Made by a program: the position numbers and the translations under genes. DNA of 64,000 nucleotides, from assembly GCF_040958095.1 (NCBI RefSeq), contig NC_091160.1, forward strand, positions 42,210,194 through 42,274,193, in the 5' to 3' direction. The DNA comes from Procambarus clarkii. Taxonomy: Eukaryota; Arthropoda; Malacostraca; Decapoda; Cambaridae. Below the pieces are notes generated by a model that worked only from the letters and a program-made list of their open reading frames with translations, did no database searches and was not told the origin of the DNA. Shown here in pieces: positions 63,011 through 64,000 of this stretch. Within the stretch, counting starts at the first letter, position 1. Every line of letters begins with the position of its first letter.

Positions 63011-64000
63011 ATTCTAACCCAGTTCCACCCCAAATCCTTATCCTGACTCCCTCCAAGTGCAATATACAGACAGACTCTTGGTGTCCTACTTCTGTATCAT
63101 ATCCACTTGTGCCATCTTGTAACTTAATTGAGAATATATATTTTGGATTATTGCTTCAATGGCCATTTGTATGGTTGTCATAAAAAGTTACTTTAGTTGT
63201 TGGACTCAACTCACTTTGGTGTTAAGTGTCCAAGATTTTGACACCACTTAATGAGGTTGTTGACCACCTCAATAACAAATATTTTAAGATCTAAGCTCAG
63301 ATCTTAAATTAAGGGGGCGTCTGGTTGGCATCTGGGTCCAAAAATGCAAAAATGAAAACTCGTTCGATTTCAATGAAACTTTTTTGACAAGTTCTATATG
63401 AAAAGTGTTTCATCTGGTCCAAGTTTCAGCATCGTAGCATAAATAGGAAGGGAGAAAAAAAATATTGAAGTACTGTAGTTGTGAAAATTACAGTATGCAA
63501 AAATGGTCAAAATCGATTATCAATCGAAAGTGTCAACTGAAATCATAGCTACGACTCTTTGCTATCACAATAGCATATATTAAACAAATATTATAATTAG
63601 TTTAATTGGAAAAACAATTTAAGAAAAAAAAAAAACATTTTTTTTTTTTTTTTAATATTTTTTTTTTTTTTTTTCGGGCGATTTGCATCAAACTTACACA
63701 CCTGACTGTACGTAAGCCTATCTGTAAGGATGCCAATTTTGGAGAAAATTGGTTGATGTCAACCTCAGCCACAGATTTTAGAACCTTAGACTTTATTCAT
63801 TTCTGTTTTTTTTTCAATTGACACAAACGTTTACAAAACTGATTCCTTTTTCATTCAATTTACATGAAACTTACACAGTATATGTAGAGGGCATGTCTCT
63901 ACATTGGGGGCTTTCATTTTTCTCTAAGTTCATTTATTGATTTTATAATAGCAATAAACATGCCATATTTGCAAAAAATTTTTGGGGAACTTTGAACATT
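63011..64000. other. No gene seen
   Basis: AT-rich sequence with A-run and T-runs near 63625-63675. Translations show no domains. Confidence 0.6.

Overview
The window is animal nuclear DNA, most likely from a decapod crustacean and perhaps a crayfish. The evidence is an intron-rich retinoid X receptor (RXR) gene whose protein matches the decapod form, GT-AG introns of up to 12.7 kb, many tRNA-derived SINEs, long (TA)n arrays and TTAGG-type repeats. The species is inferred, not proven.

Three host genes were recognised by assembling short exons with matching splice phases. (1) On the minus strand, two exons (6732-6896, 7597-8072) encode the cytoplasmic loop and seventh membrane helix of an OATP/SLCO organic anion transporter; the rest of that gene was not found. 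(2) On the plus strand, nine RXR exons (14877-41475) run from the A/B domain through the DNA-binding domain, hinge and complete ligand-binding domain to the stop codon; only the 5' exon(s) are missing. RXR is the partner of the ecdysone receptor and helps control moulting genes. (3) On the minus strand, a complete five-exon RIDA gene (52451-60211, 136 residues) encodes the enamine/imine deaminase. RXR and RIDA converge tail to tail.

Most of the rest is mobile DNA. Positions 1-3500 hold two Penelope-like elements fused head to head as a 1.64-kb-per-arm palindrome. Two 5'-truncated LINEs of one restriction-like-endonuclease family (3712-5660, 49180-51800) each lie between (TA)n arrays. A second LINE type occurs at 9360-11885 (with a 34-bp minisatellite grown from its own RT motif and a hairpin MITE inside it) and as fragments at 12640, 13840, 27945 and elsewhere. 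A 6.6-kb DIRS-like fossil with inverted ends (25600-32242) fills much of RXR's largest intron, and an end of another copy lies at 45975-47190. SINEs, hairpin elements and minisatellites occupy much of the introns.

The most unusual signal is a hammerhead-ribozyme-like core, UUGANAAU - short stem II - GAAACG, present at five sites (3444, 8187, 17851, 19355, 19397). In all of them the positions corresponding to the essential C3-G8 pair of the hammerhead read U and A, as if the pair had changed together. Other points are a tandem splice donor in RXR that would add exactly five residues after the DNA-binding domain, and a conflict of gene order around the 500-N gap between the OATP and RXR exons.
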